From Erythrobasidium yunnanense (Eukaryota > Basidiomycota > Cystobasidiomycetes > Erythrobasidiales > Erythrobasidiaceae), in NCBI GenBank assembly GCA_001600175.1, contig BCJC01000004.1:1364001-1428000 (forward strand): a DNA stretch of 64,000 nt. Reading direction: 5' to 3'. The stretch's first letter is position 1. Each line of letters begins with the position of its first letter. Positions 54,489 to 64,000 of the stretch are shown piece by piece. The position numbers and the translations under genes are program-made. The notes under the pieces are model-generated. The model saw nothing but the letters and a program-made list of their open reading frames with translations, had not been told where the DNA came from and did not search any database.

Positions 54489-57014
54489 ATGTCCCAGCCC
54501 AAGCTCGTCAAGAGCGACTCTGATGCGTTCCACGAGTTCAGCAAAGGAAGTTCTCCCGGTCAAGCCCAAGATCTGATCAACACCAATGTTGCTGCGAAGT
54601 TCGTGAAGAGATCTTGATCTGTATGAAGTGAATAGCTGACACGATGCCTCAGGATTGTCAACCCACTTTCAGAGAAGACGGAAGCCGAGCTCATGGCAGA
54701 TGTCGAGACTTTTTGCAAAACCCATGGCTTTTCCGATGAGGTCGACCTGTTTAAGAAGGGAGCACTCGTCGCACAGAACCCAGCATCGTTCGAAGACTTG
54801 CCTATGCTCACCGAAGACGACCGGTACTGGCTGCGTCGCGAAATCACAAATCGATGGGATCAGCCCAAGATGCTTTACTTTACCATCGGCGTATTAAGCT
54901 TAGGTAGCGCTGTGCAAGGCTGGGATAACACAGGAGTCAATGGCGCCAACTTGGTAAGTTCGATGACTCGCAAAAAACGCCAAACGCTTGAGTTGAGCGA
55001 TAAAAACTTGCTCAGAGCTACCCGCAAGAGTTTGGAATCGCCGACAATCAATGGTTAGTCGGCGTAATCGGTAGTGCTCTTACTATAAGTGGCCTTCTCT
55101 TCTGTTGGACAAGCGACTTCTTCAATAATCTGCTCGGCCGAAGAGGCACGGTTTTCCTCACCGGCTTGTTCTGTATCTTCCCAATCTTGGCACAAGGTCT
55201 CGTTCATACATGGCAAGAGATGTTTATCGTCCGTCTGTTGATCGGTTGCGCGCTGGGGATTAAGATCGTGAGGCCCTTTACTGGCCAAAAAGGTCAATCT
55301 GCTGATTCGGGCTGCAGGCAACCATTCCAATCTACTCTTCAGAGATTGCGTACGTCTTCACAACCGAATCGCACCTCGAAACAAGCTTATGCCGATGTTT
55401 TGCCGGTTTTTAGGCCTGCCAGCATCCGCGGAGGCCTGACGATGCAATTTCAGACCTGGGTTGCTTTTGGTTAGGGGCTCTGAAGGCTTGGGAAGATGTT
55501 GTCCGCTAATGCTGCCTCTTTTGCAGGTATTTTGGCTGGGTTCAGCTCAAATCTGATCTTTTCCGAGCAAACCATGGGCCCCTCTGCATGGAGATGGCAG
55601 CTCGCCGCCGCTTTCGTCCCAGCTGTTCCTGTGTGCATACTATGCTGGTTCTGCCCCGAATCGCCAAGGTGGTTGCTCAAGAAGAAACGCTTTGCGAAAT
55701 CCTTCCGAGCCTTCTGCAGGCTCCGTAAGACCAAGCTTCAGGCGGCCAGAGATATGGTATGTTCAAGATGAACTTGAAGCTTTATGAGTAGCTGAGGGTG
55801 CTTCCAGTACTACTCGTGGGCTCAACTTGAGGAAGAAGATAAGGCGTTCGGCGGGTCGACGTATTTTGGCCGAATCCGAGACCTTTTCGTGGTTCCTCGA
55901 ATCCGTCGAGCGACTCTGGCTGGCTTCGTCATTATGCTGTCGCAGCAGCTGTCAGGCATAAATATAGTGTCCTGATTGATTTCCCTTTCAGCGAAGTGGA
56001 CTTTTAGCTGACCTTCGATTTTCCGAAATTCAGGGCTTTCTACTCGTCGACCATCTTCAAGACTGCAGGATACTCTAATCAGCAAGCTCTACTAGCATCC
56101 TGGGGCTTCGCGGCCATCACCTTCGTTTTTGCAATCCCAGCCTGGTACACCATCGATACTTTCGGCCGCAGGACCTTGCTACTATGGACATTCCCATTCA
56201 TGGCGATCTGCTTGTTCGTAACAGGCGGGGTGTATGGTCTGCCAGAAGAATCAAGTGCCCGGCTGCCCCTCATCGTCACTTTCGTCTATATTTTCGTGGC
56301 ATTATATGGGCCCGGAATAGGTCGTAAATGGCATTTGAACCCCTGGAAACGTTAGACCATTACTGACAGCTTCCCAGCTTGCCCTGCGGTCTTGGCCGGG
56401 GAGGTTTTCCCGCTTTCTCACAGGTAGGAGCCTCCAAATCGACCCGGCAGACTGCGCTGAACGTCTTGTGGACTTGCAGAGAGACTGGAGGTGCTTGGTG
56501 CATCTTTGTGAACAATACCTTCAGCACCGTCTTGGGTAATCGAGGGAATTTGCAGACGAGACCTCCGCTGACTTCGCATGTTTTCCTTTCAGGTCTCACC
56601 TTCCCAGAAATGCTGGCTCGTCTAGGTGGAACGAAAGCGTTCATGTTCTATGGTGCGACGAACTGTCTAGCGTTTGCCATGATCTGGTTCGGAATTCCAG
56701 AGACCAAGTAAGTTCGGAGGCCAAATATTGAGGTGGCAGTAGCTGAGCGCTATTGTCACAGACAACGTACTCTTGAAGAGCTTGACGTGAGTGACAAGCT
56801 TGCCTGGCAAGCGTGCCGAGCTATGCTGATGGCTTTTCCCACGCAGTACATCTTCAGCGTCCCGACATCGAAGTTTGGCAGGTATCAGACCTTCGTGTGG
56901 GCACCTTGGGCCTTCAGAAGATACGTATTGCGCCAGGACGTCCACATCGAACCTCTCTTCAATCTGGACGAAGTTGCTGGCACCAAGACATACTCGACGG
57001 CGGTTGGCCATTAG
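54489..57014 (+). CDS. MFS sugar transporter
   Basis: This is a proton-coupled or facilitative sugar (or polyol) porter with 12 membrane helices. The start ATG 54489 gives a long hydrophilic N-terminus of about 110 residues (DVETFCKTHGFSDEVDLFKK; WLRREITNRWDQPKMLYF). Helix 1 has SLGSAVQGWDNTGVNGANL. Then WLVGVIGSALTISGLLFC and NNLLGRRGTVFLTG (family loop 2-3 motif), IVRLLIGCALGIKI, WAWRWQLAAAF-like residues and the sugar-porter signature PESPRWLLKK. Later helices include LSQQLSGIN (substrate-binding helix 7 motif), GEVFPLS and the end-of-helix-12 PETK. The TAG is at 57014. Ten or more introns are present, some immediately next to helix codons. The substrate is unknown; the N-terminal extension is longer than in yeast Hxt proteins. 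Confidence 0.9.
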
Positions 57015-57552
57015 GCTGATACAAGGAAGGCACATTGGAAAGTGTTGTCAGAGAGTTAATATATAGTCTGATCAGAAGGAGAAATATAAACATAGTGTTC
57101 TCGTTGTATGAAGCTGGGATGATAATTACAAAGATCTGTGCAATGACAGCTGCATACTCAAGCTCCAGACTCAGCGCAGGGGAGGAACTTCGTTTCCATT
57201 TGCGCCTGCAACGAGCGAAGTCAAAGTCCGCTGCTCAGACGAGATGCAGAGCGTCGAGTCTAGCGAAGGACTTCGACGGCAGCGAGGAAGCTTGTTGGAG
57301 GCTTTAACAGGCGTCCTCGCTACCGTCTAGTCTAAGTACTCCGCTACGGCATGTCGGCTCAACGCCTCGTGCCTGCTGCGTACTTTGACTTCGCTCGTTG
57401 CACCTCCATATGGTGAAACACGGCGGTTACGCCCAGCATTCTTGCACCCGGACCAGAAATGATGTTGACATTCCCAGCACCAGAACTGCTGCACAATATG
57501 AACAAGTTGCTGTTGCTGGCTGTCCAGCGCCCACGATTCGGTCGCTGCCAGA
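57015..57552. other. intergenic region holding foldback element copy 2
   Basis: Apart from the foldback element at 57208-57401 the region appears empty. It lies between two plus-strand genes, so the element is upstream of the tetraspanin gene. Confidence 0.4.
57208..57401. mobile_element. foldback MITE-like element, copy 2 (194 bp), reverse orientation
   Basis: This is the reverse complement of the element at 51906-52099, same length, with only scattered differences. The ends read GCAACGAGCGAAGTCAAAGT and ACTTTGACTTCGCTCGTTGC, here almost perfectly matched over 20 bp, better than in copy 1. Outward similarity with copy 1 continues to GGCGCAAATG on one side, and through CATATGGAG to CGTAACCGCC on the other, with an 8 bp or so difference (GTGTTTCA present here). 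It lies about 150 bp upstream of the tetraspanin start. Confidence 0.85.
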
Positions 57553-59507
57553 ATGACCATGTCCCGAACCTCGAGCATTTCGCCCAGATTATACGCTGGC
57601 GAGACGCGTAACCGCCGTACGAGTCCGCTCGCGGAACAGAATGCTTTTAAAGGACGTCCAGAGCTACGATTTGGCCCAGCTCCTACGAATTCTGGATTGG
57701 ATCGCCATGGTCAGAAGCGGCAGCTCTCCCAGTACTGGAGCGAGAGGACGGGGCAGCAACCGTGAGTTGAAGGTAGTTGGCAGATATGATGACTATCTAG
57801 CTGATTGAAATCCTCGATAAACTGTCAGGCATCAGTCCGCACACCTCGAACCAGCTCGGTCATGGCAAGGAAGCGTAGACACAACGGCTACACACTCTAG
57901 CATGCAAGACAGCATGGCGACGGATAGCTCTAGCATGCAATATACTCTATCGAGCGGGTCGACTGCTAGCCGATACTCGACTGGAAGCAGCACGCTCGTC
58001 GAAGAAGAATCCCGCAAACATCGAAATAGCACCAAGTCCATCAAACCACCAGCACGTCCGCATCTTCGTTCAGCTGGCGGGAGCCATCCGACTTCCTTTC
58101 ACAGCAAAGTCACAACCAAGTTCCCCATTCCTAGAGGCTTCTCAGCGAAATCCTCTGTCCTCAATTCTACATTACGTGGTCAACAACACTCTGAAGATAT
58201 GCTCCCTCTCCTACTAGGCAGCGATGAGGTTTCGCAAGCGCAGAGAGTCCGGGCGAAGGTCGCCGAGCTCGAAGAAGCGGATTCAAAAGCGCAATGGACG
58301 ACAGCGAAGTGGCTTCTCTTAGTATCTGTGACTACTGTTGGTGCCTATACTCATAAATGTAGGAGCTTGCTGATGCGGCGAATAGCTCTTTGCCTACGGC
58401 ACGGCAGGCCTGATAGGCGCGATGATCACCTGGTTTCGTAGTGAGTACAGGTTGAGACGGCTGTAGTCAGTGCTCATTCTTTGTACCAGCGTGGGAGCAT
58501 GCGGAGGTTCTGCTTGCGGCAGAGAACGACATTCTTATCTGTAAGTCCTTCTGGGATCGCGCAGTTCGCTAGCTGAACGTGCTGCTGGCAGACATCACCC
58601 TCGCATCATGTATGTGTCTCATGACTGCACTACTGGGCTTCACTGGCGCTATACTCAACTCGCGGGCGATACTGGCATTCTACAACCTCCTCTTGTGGCC
58701 TACCCTGGCAGCAATCCTCGTCGTCGGATATTCCTCCTACAAGAAGCAAGCACTGAATCTGGATAGGAAGTTGAACCAAGCCTGGAGTCAGTTCCTAGAC
58801 GATGCGTCAAGGCTGCGGATACAGAACAGTGTGAGTCGCGCCTAGGGTGAGCAGTCGTCTGTTCGGCACTGATTTTCTGATCTAGTTACACTGCTGCGGT
58901 TACTACAATCCTTTACGTGAGCGTACGCGTATGGGTGTGGTAACACAGCTGATACCCTCTTGCAGACGAAGCCACCTTCTCCAAGCGTTGCTATCCCAGG
59001 ACGCCTCTTCCAGGGTGCAAAGGAAAGCTCTTTCGGTTTGAAAAGGCAGCCCTAACGCAGATAGCGCAGTATGCGTTTGCAATTGTGCCCATCCACCTTT
59101 TCAACATCCTGATAGCGCTTCTCTGCTCGAATCACGTCAACCGGACTTTTGGGAAAGGCTTGGTGCCTCGCCAGTATCGTCTGAGGTGAGATTGTACTCT
59201 GATGTTGACTCTGAAGCGTAGCTCACTCTGTCAACCTTGTTTGTGCAGTATGGCCGATGTCCGAGCTAATGCCATCTCGGTGCTCAACAGCATACCGGAG
59301 CCGCCTCGCCCTATATCTGACGCTCGTCATCAGCCGACTGCGTGGCCTATCAAGTACTCGACCCCGCGGTCTGGCTCTTCTTTCTGCTCGGATGCGTCGA
59401 TGCGAAGGCGAGATCGGCGGAGTAGCGTTTCGACTCTAGCTTCGATGCCTTCTGCACATCCTACAAGCGGACTGCGAGGGCTTGGCTTGGGCGTGCAGGC
59501 CTTATAG
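57553..59507 (+). CDS. tetraspanin
   Basis: Four membrane helices define tetraspanins, which organise membrane microdomains; in fungi they matter for appressoria and polarised growth. The start ATG 57553 (or 57559) opens a long Ser-rich N-terminus of about 230 residues (SSSMQYTLSSGSTASRYSTG). TM1 begins TAKWLLLVSVTTVGA and continues in the next exon with LFAYGTAGLIGAMI. TM2-TM3 are in the exon at about 58595-58830 (ASCMCLMTALLGFTG; FYNLLLWPTLAAILVVGY). The large loop has the hallmark LHCCGYYNP with CCG, then further Cys (KRCYPRTPLPGCKGKLF), and TM4 is AIVPIHLFNILIALLCSNH. A Ser-rich tail ends at TAG 59507. The long N-terminus is typical of basidiomycete Tsp2/Tsp3 forms rather than Pls1. Confidence 0.88.
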
Positions 59508-59807
59508 ATTGGCCATGTTACCTTTCAGGCTCGAAATAGCTATAGTCGTCAAGGCTTGAAATGCGCTTGAGAGTGTTCGCCGGCTACTCCTATATACTCT
59601 TAGACTAATCATGTGTCTTTGTACATCTTGAAAGTCCATATCTCTTACCGCAACCAATGATTTGACTATCCGATCGCTGCTTTACCTCATCCCGCTGCAG
59701 CTTGCTCTGAACCAGGCAATTGCGGCTGGAGAAGCTGCGAAAGGCAGAGAAAGAGCAACTTAGAAGTAGCAAAGGTCGTCAGCAAAGGCGAGCGACAAGC
59801 GACAACG

Positions 59808-62800
59808 ATGGAGCCGCAGTGGTCGAGCCAGCGCCAGCAGCAGCAGCAGCAGCGTCCGCCAGGCGTCGGGCTGTCGCCTCAGCAGACAGGATGGAATCCC
59901 ATGATGCAGCAGCAGCAACCTCAGTACATGCAGCTTCAGCAAACGGGGATGCTCGGTCCAGGTATGGCCTTGATGCAGCGACCGATGCAGACCGGGATGC
60001 CGCCCATGCAGATGCAGCAGCTGCAGCCGCAACAATACGGCGCACCTCCTCCTTCTGTTCCATCTCTGCCCAGAATGTACCCTCAGAACACTGGATATGC
60101 TCAGCCCACGATGCCCCAGGCGACAGGCTACCCGGGCCAGGCAGGTGGTAACAGCATGCTGGGCAGCTTCAACGCTGTCCCATCTACCTTTGTGTCGACA
60201 TTCATGCCTTCCAATCCTAATGCTCAGTGGAACAGCGGGCCGGGACAGCAGCAGCAGTACTCCCAGCAACAATCAGCTCAAGCACCTGCCCCGCTACCCC
60301 AATACTTCGAGCAGCACAATCAGCAGACTATGGGACAGACTGCAGTCAGTGTCCAGTGGGCTCTCACGGCAGACGAGCGAAAGAACTACGACAAGATCTT
60401 CAGAGCTTGGGATCAAGGCTCGGGTTTCATCACCGGACAGCGGGCGCAAGAAGTCTTCAAGGAGTCTGGACTAGAGCGAGACGATCTCATGAAAGTCTGG
60501 TGAGTGTGCCTCTGCTGTGTGCCTCTGTGTATAGCTGGCTAAGCGCAACATGAACAGGGCACTGGCTGACCGAGAGAACCGGGGCAAACTCAACCTGGCA
60601 GAGTTCCATGTTGCTATGGGTCTCATATACCGGAGTGAGTAAACAAACGATACTACTCTCACGTTGTGCTGACAACTCCCGTTGCTTGGCAGAACTCAGC
60701 GGCAATCCCATCCCCGACGTCCTGCCTCGAGAGCTCATACCACCTTCGGCAAGGGATCTGGACCAATCTGTAGACTTCCTCAAAGACCTGTTGCGAAACG
60801 ATACCAACTCGCGAAGTACCAATCTAGATATCAACCAGCAGAACAACAGCAACAAGTACGCAAAGGTCCGCTCGTTCGCCCCAGGCGCTTCACCAGAACC
60901 GAATGCCTCTAAGAAGGATGCAACTGTATATCGCCATGACGACGGCGATACACGAACATATCAGTCCAGCTCTCGGCATCTGGACCGCAGAAACGTCCGC
61001 TTCCAGGGCGAGGATGAGGATACCGAGTTAGGCAGAATGAAGAGAGAGCTACAAAGTTCTGCTGAGATGCTGGATACATCAAGGAAGGAAGAAGCAGAAG
61101 ATGACGATCTCCGAGCAGAGCTTGAGGACCTGCAGTACCGCATAAGGAGGGTCAAGGATGATATCGAGTACAACAGGTCAGGTCGGCGTACCGAAGCGAA
61201 GGAACAAGAGCGAAGAAGACTGGAACGCGAACTTCTCTTCCTTCAGCACGAAAAGTTCCCTGAAATAGAAGCGAAGATGCGGGAAAGAGAACGCACCAAA
61301 AGATCAGAAGATCGCAGTGCTGCGCGTCAAAGGGATGCTAGAAACAGCAGCAACCGATATGACCGCGAAACTCGATTGCAGGGTGATGAATCTCGGCCAG
61401 CGGATGACGATGATGACCGTACTGGCTACAGCAGAGGATCATATGGCAGCAAATCGAATGACACCGAAAAGCGCACGCGATTTCAAGATGAAGAGGCTCA
61501 AGTTAGACCTGCTTCTCGAGGTACCGACAGTCCTGCACCGAAAACTCAGAAACCTGCAAGCGAAGCTCCTGCGGCACCAACACCTCCTCCTGAAGTACCA
61601 AAGTCTGCTAGTCCTGCTCCTCCTGCTCGCAAGGTACAAACCCCTGAAGAACGTCAGGCCTTCATCAGGACTGAGGCGCAAAGGCGTGTTCAAGAGCGCA
61701 TGCGTCTACTCACTGGACATAGTCCTTCGACATCACCAGGTCCTGAGCAACAACAACCGACAATCGATAGCAGCGTATCGGAACGCTTAGAAAGCGAGAA
61801 GAGGGCTGCGGCTGAGCGAGCCAAAGCTGAAGATAGTGCTGCAGCTGAACGCGAAAAGGTACGGCAGATGAAGTTGGAGGAAGAAAAATTGGGCCGTGTC
61901 AAGAAGGAGCAGCAAAGCTTGAAGCAAGACAGCAAAGCGTTGCAGCAAGTGTCTGATGAGGTAACCGCTTCGGAAGTCAAGGATTCTTCGGTCGGCAAGA
62001 CAGCTAGTACTGCGGCGCGAGAAGAGCTGGACGAAGAGGAGAAGGCCATCCGTGCCAAAGAAGCGCAACTCAAAGAGGAAAGACGCAAGCGAGAGGAACG
62101 GCTCAAACAGCTGCAAGCTGAGATCGAAGAGAGTGACCGCCAAGAACGTGAACTGTTGGAAAAGAAGACCTCGTCGACGCCTCAGCAAGCGACAAAGAAG
62201 TCCGCTCCTCCACCTCCTGCTTCACGGGGAGGCAAGGCGCCCGCCCCAAAGCCGCCTGTTTCCCGAAGCGTAGCTGCCGAAGCATCTCAACCTTCAGCAG
62301 CACCACAAGCTCCGCTTGCGCCGCCCGTAGCTCCACCAGCGCCCGTAATGTCTTCCCCAGCAGCCAACGGTGCACCTGCGACCTCGGCCTCTTCCGCTCC
62401 AGCAATAGCATCTCCAGTGCCAGTCAAGCCTACAAACCCTTTCCATCGTATGAATCCTGCAAATACTGCTAGCAGCCCTTCTCCATCCTTCACTCCGACT
62501 TCTGCCCCTTCTGGCGCAGGCAAGAATCCATTCTTTCGACCACCCACGGGTGCTGCTACTGTGCCTGCTGCCCCTTCTGCACCTCCTGCTCCACCAGCAC
62601 CTGTCGCACCACCCGCGTCTGCCCAGAGTCGAGCAGGGCGGACCGAAGAAGACTGGGGCGACATTAAAGATCTAAGCAATGACGACTCTTCCGACAGTAG
62701 TGACGATGAAGATAGCGGTCCTTCTACTCGTCAGACACGTGCAGGTCTCGCAGATCTGCTCTTCGGAGGCAACTCTTCTGCGCCAACTTCTAGACCTGGC

Positions 62801-63862
62801 TCAGCTCGCCCGACCACTCCAGCCGGCAACGCTCCTGCGCCGCCTAAAGCTCCATCAGCGGCTCTCGCTCAGCTGTAAGAGACTTTTGCTATTCATTGAT
62901 GTTCAGGTATACTGACAGGTGCCCATTGCAGCGGCGGATCCCCTCCACCACGCTCAGCCTTACTTGGCGCTATACAAGCTGGTGCTAGCTTACGGAAGAC
63001 TACAACATCCGATCGCAGCAAAGCACCCGGCGCTGGTAGCGTGATTGGCGATGCTTCGCCTCCTGTTAGAGCTCCCGTTCCAACTTCGAGCGAGCCAGAC
63101 CAAGCAGAACCTGATCGTTCCTTCAACATAAGTGCGACCGCTCCGAAGAGCCCAGAGTCCGGCCTGAAACCAGGCAACCCAAATCGGCAAAGCGTAGACT
63201 GGTACGGCGGCCTCGCTGCTGACACATATCCTAGCCCAACTTTCCCCAGCCAGCAGAATGGCCAGTTGCCAACTATGCAGGAAGAGTCAGAAGACGAAGC
63301 CTTTGTCGATGCCAAACAAGAAGTGAAGGAGACAAACGGCACTTCGCAGGATGACTCGCCAGAGGACGAGTTCAACATGACAGCATGTAAGCCAGCGTCA
63401 CATGTTCGAGTACATATGATTACTAAATACGCGATGCTTATCCTGTTCCAGCTATACGCGCTCGTTCACTGTATCCTTACGATGCCCAGAGGACACAAGA
63501 CGCCAGCTTCGGCGAGAATCTCTTGATCATCGCGCACCCTGCCAAGGATCCGTCCAACGAATGGTTGTACGGCATAGTACCATCTACTGGCGCGAGAGGC
63601 TTGTTGCCCAAGTCCTACGTGGAAGAGCTATGTGAGCGCGCACATTCAAACAAGTTTCTACATCTGCTGATTCCCCTATGTCGCAGCCCTCAACATCCCT
63701 GCAAAGCTGCTGTACGACTATCAGGGTCAGACGGATGACGAATTAAAGGTACAAGAAGGCGCGAATGTAGTGATCGGAGAGAAGCTTGACGGAGAATGGG
63801 CGCGAGCGATACATGATGGAAAAGTTGGATTAGTGCCCTTGACGTATCTAGAGGAAAGCTAG
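59808..63862 (+). CDS. PAN1: EH and double SH3 endocytic scaffold (Pan1/intersectin-like)
   Basis: Proteins of this type coordinate clathrin endocytosis with actin assembly. The start ATG 59808 gives a Gln/Pro/Met-rich N-terminus of about 180 residues. One EH domain spans exons at 60356-60710: WALTADERKNYDKIFRAWDQ, KESGLERDDLMKVW joined to ALADRENRGKLNLAEFHVAM and then KLSGNPIPDVLP. The long exon (60692-62873) carries coiled coils (ELEDLQYRIRRVKDDIEY; REELDEEEKAIRAKEAQLKE), Pro-rich runs and two NPF motifs (TNPFHRM, KNPFFRP) that could bind EH domains. After further introns there are two C-terminal SH3 domains: SLYPYDAQRTQD...EWLYG...GLLPKSYVEE, and KLLYDYQGQTDDELKVQEGA...GEWARA...GLVPLTYLEE. 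It stops at 63862. Yeast Pan1 has two EH domains and no SH3, so the domain set here is nearer intersectin. Confidence 0.87.
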
Positions 63863-64000
63863 ACCCCATTGTGACTAATTATGTCTCCTTGTTGACCACT
63901 TGAATTGCGGGCAGACTGAGGCTAAGCCATCTGAACTACAGATAATATCAGGGTATTGAACGACTATGTATGATGCGATAGATAGAACATTTGCGCACGG
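63863..64000. other. downstream of the EH/SH3 gene
   Basis: Only the 3' flank is visible in the last 138 bp; nothing further can be called. Confidence 0.4.

Overview
This 64 kb window is nuclear DNA from a fungus, most likely a basidiomycete. The genes are packed, on both strands and often tandem. They are cut by many short introns, mostly about 50-75 bp, with GT(A/G)xGT-like donors, a CTGAC/CTGAT branch site and a (C/T)AG acceptor. Ribosomal-protein and housekeeping genes carry very small exons, including an ATG-only first exon in RPL17. This style, together with a short-tailed tetraspanin, a Rictor with an N-terminal HR1-like coil and an EH+SH3 endocytic scaffold, suggests a compact Pucciniomycotina- or Ustilaginomycotina-like genome. 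The exact species is inference. I saw no retrovirus-like, Polinton-like or CRISPR elements.

Layout. 0-4 kb: two tandem paralogous multi-pass membrane proteins, the first running off the left edge. 4-10.4 kb: KRR1, ETF beta, the SPOUT methyltransferase SFM1 and CCR4-NOT subunit NOT2. 10.4-13.1 kb: a poorly resolved, TATA-driven accessory stretch holding two diverged copies of an unknown module. 13.2-21.7 kb: an unknown multi-exon gene, RPL17 and the TORC2 subunit Rictor. 21.7-23.2 kb: a gene-poor gap with a tRNA-Pro-like relic. 23.2-31 kb: a single-pass membrane protein, a secreted alpha/beta hydrolase with a dibasic-flanked repeat tail, and COG2. 31-38.5 kb: a cytochrome b561-like membrane protein, thioredoxin, a Ser-rich unknown and NHP2. 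38.7-44.7 kb: three unknown genes, one with a BTB-like fold. 44.8-51.7 kb: mannose-6-phosphate isomerase, an ICMT-like methyltransferase, GPI11, a THOC5-like THO subunit and CstF-64/RNA15. 51.9-57.4 kb: transaldolase and an MFS sugar transporter, bracketed by two inverted copies of a 194 bp foldback element. 57.5-63.9 kb: a tetraspanin and a Pan1/intersectin-like scaffold.

Most genes are ordinary housekeeping functions: ribosome and RNA processing (KRR1, NHP2, RPL17, SFM1, NOT2, THOC5, CstF-64), secretion and glycosylation (COG2, PMI, GPI11), signalling and endocytosis (Rictor, EH/SH3 scaffold), and redox/energy metabolism (ETF beta, thioredoxin, transaldolase). The less ordinary parts are the duplicated membrane proteins, the 11-13 kb module pair, the hydrolase with a Kex2-like repeat tail, the mobile foldback pair and the 25 bp THOC5/CstF-64 start-to-start gap. 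Exon joins given here were worked out by hand from reading frame and splice consensus; where I could not settle a join I say so.
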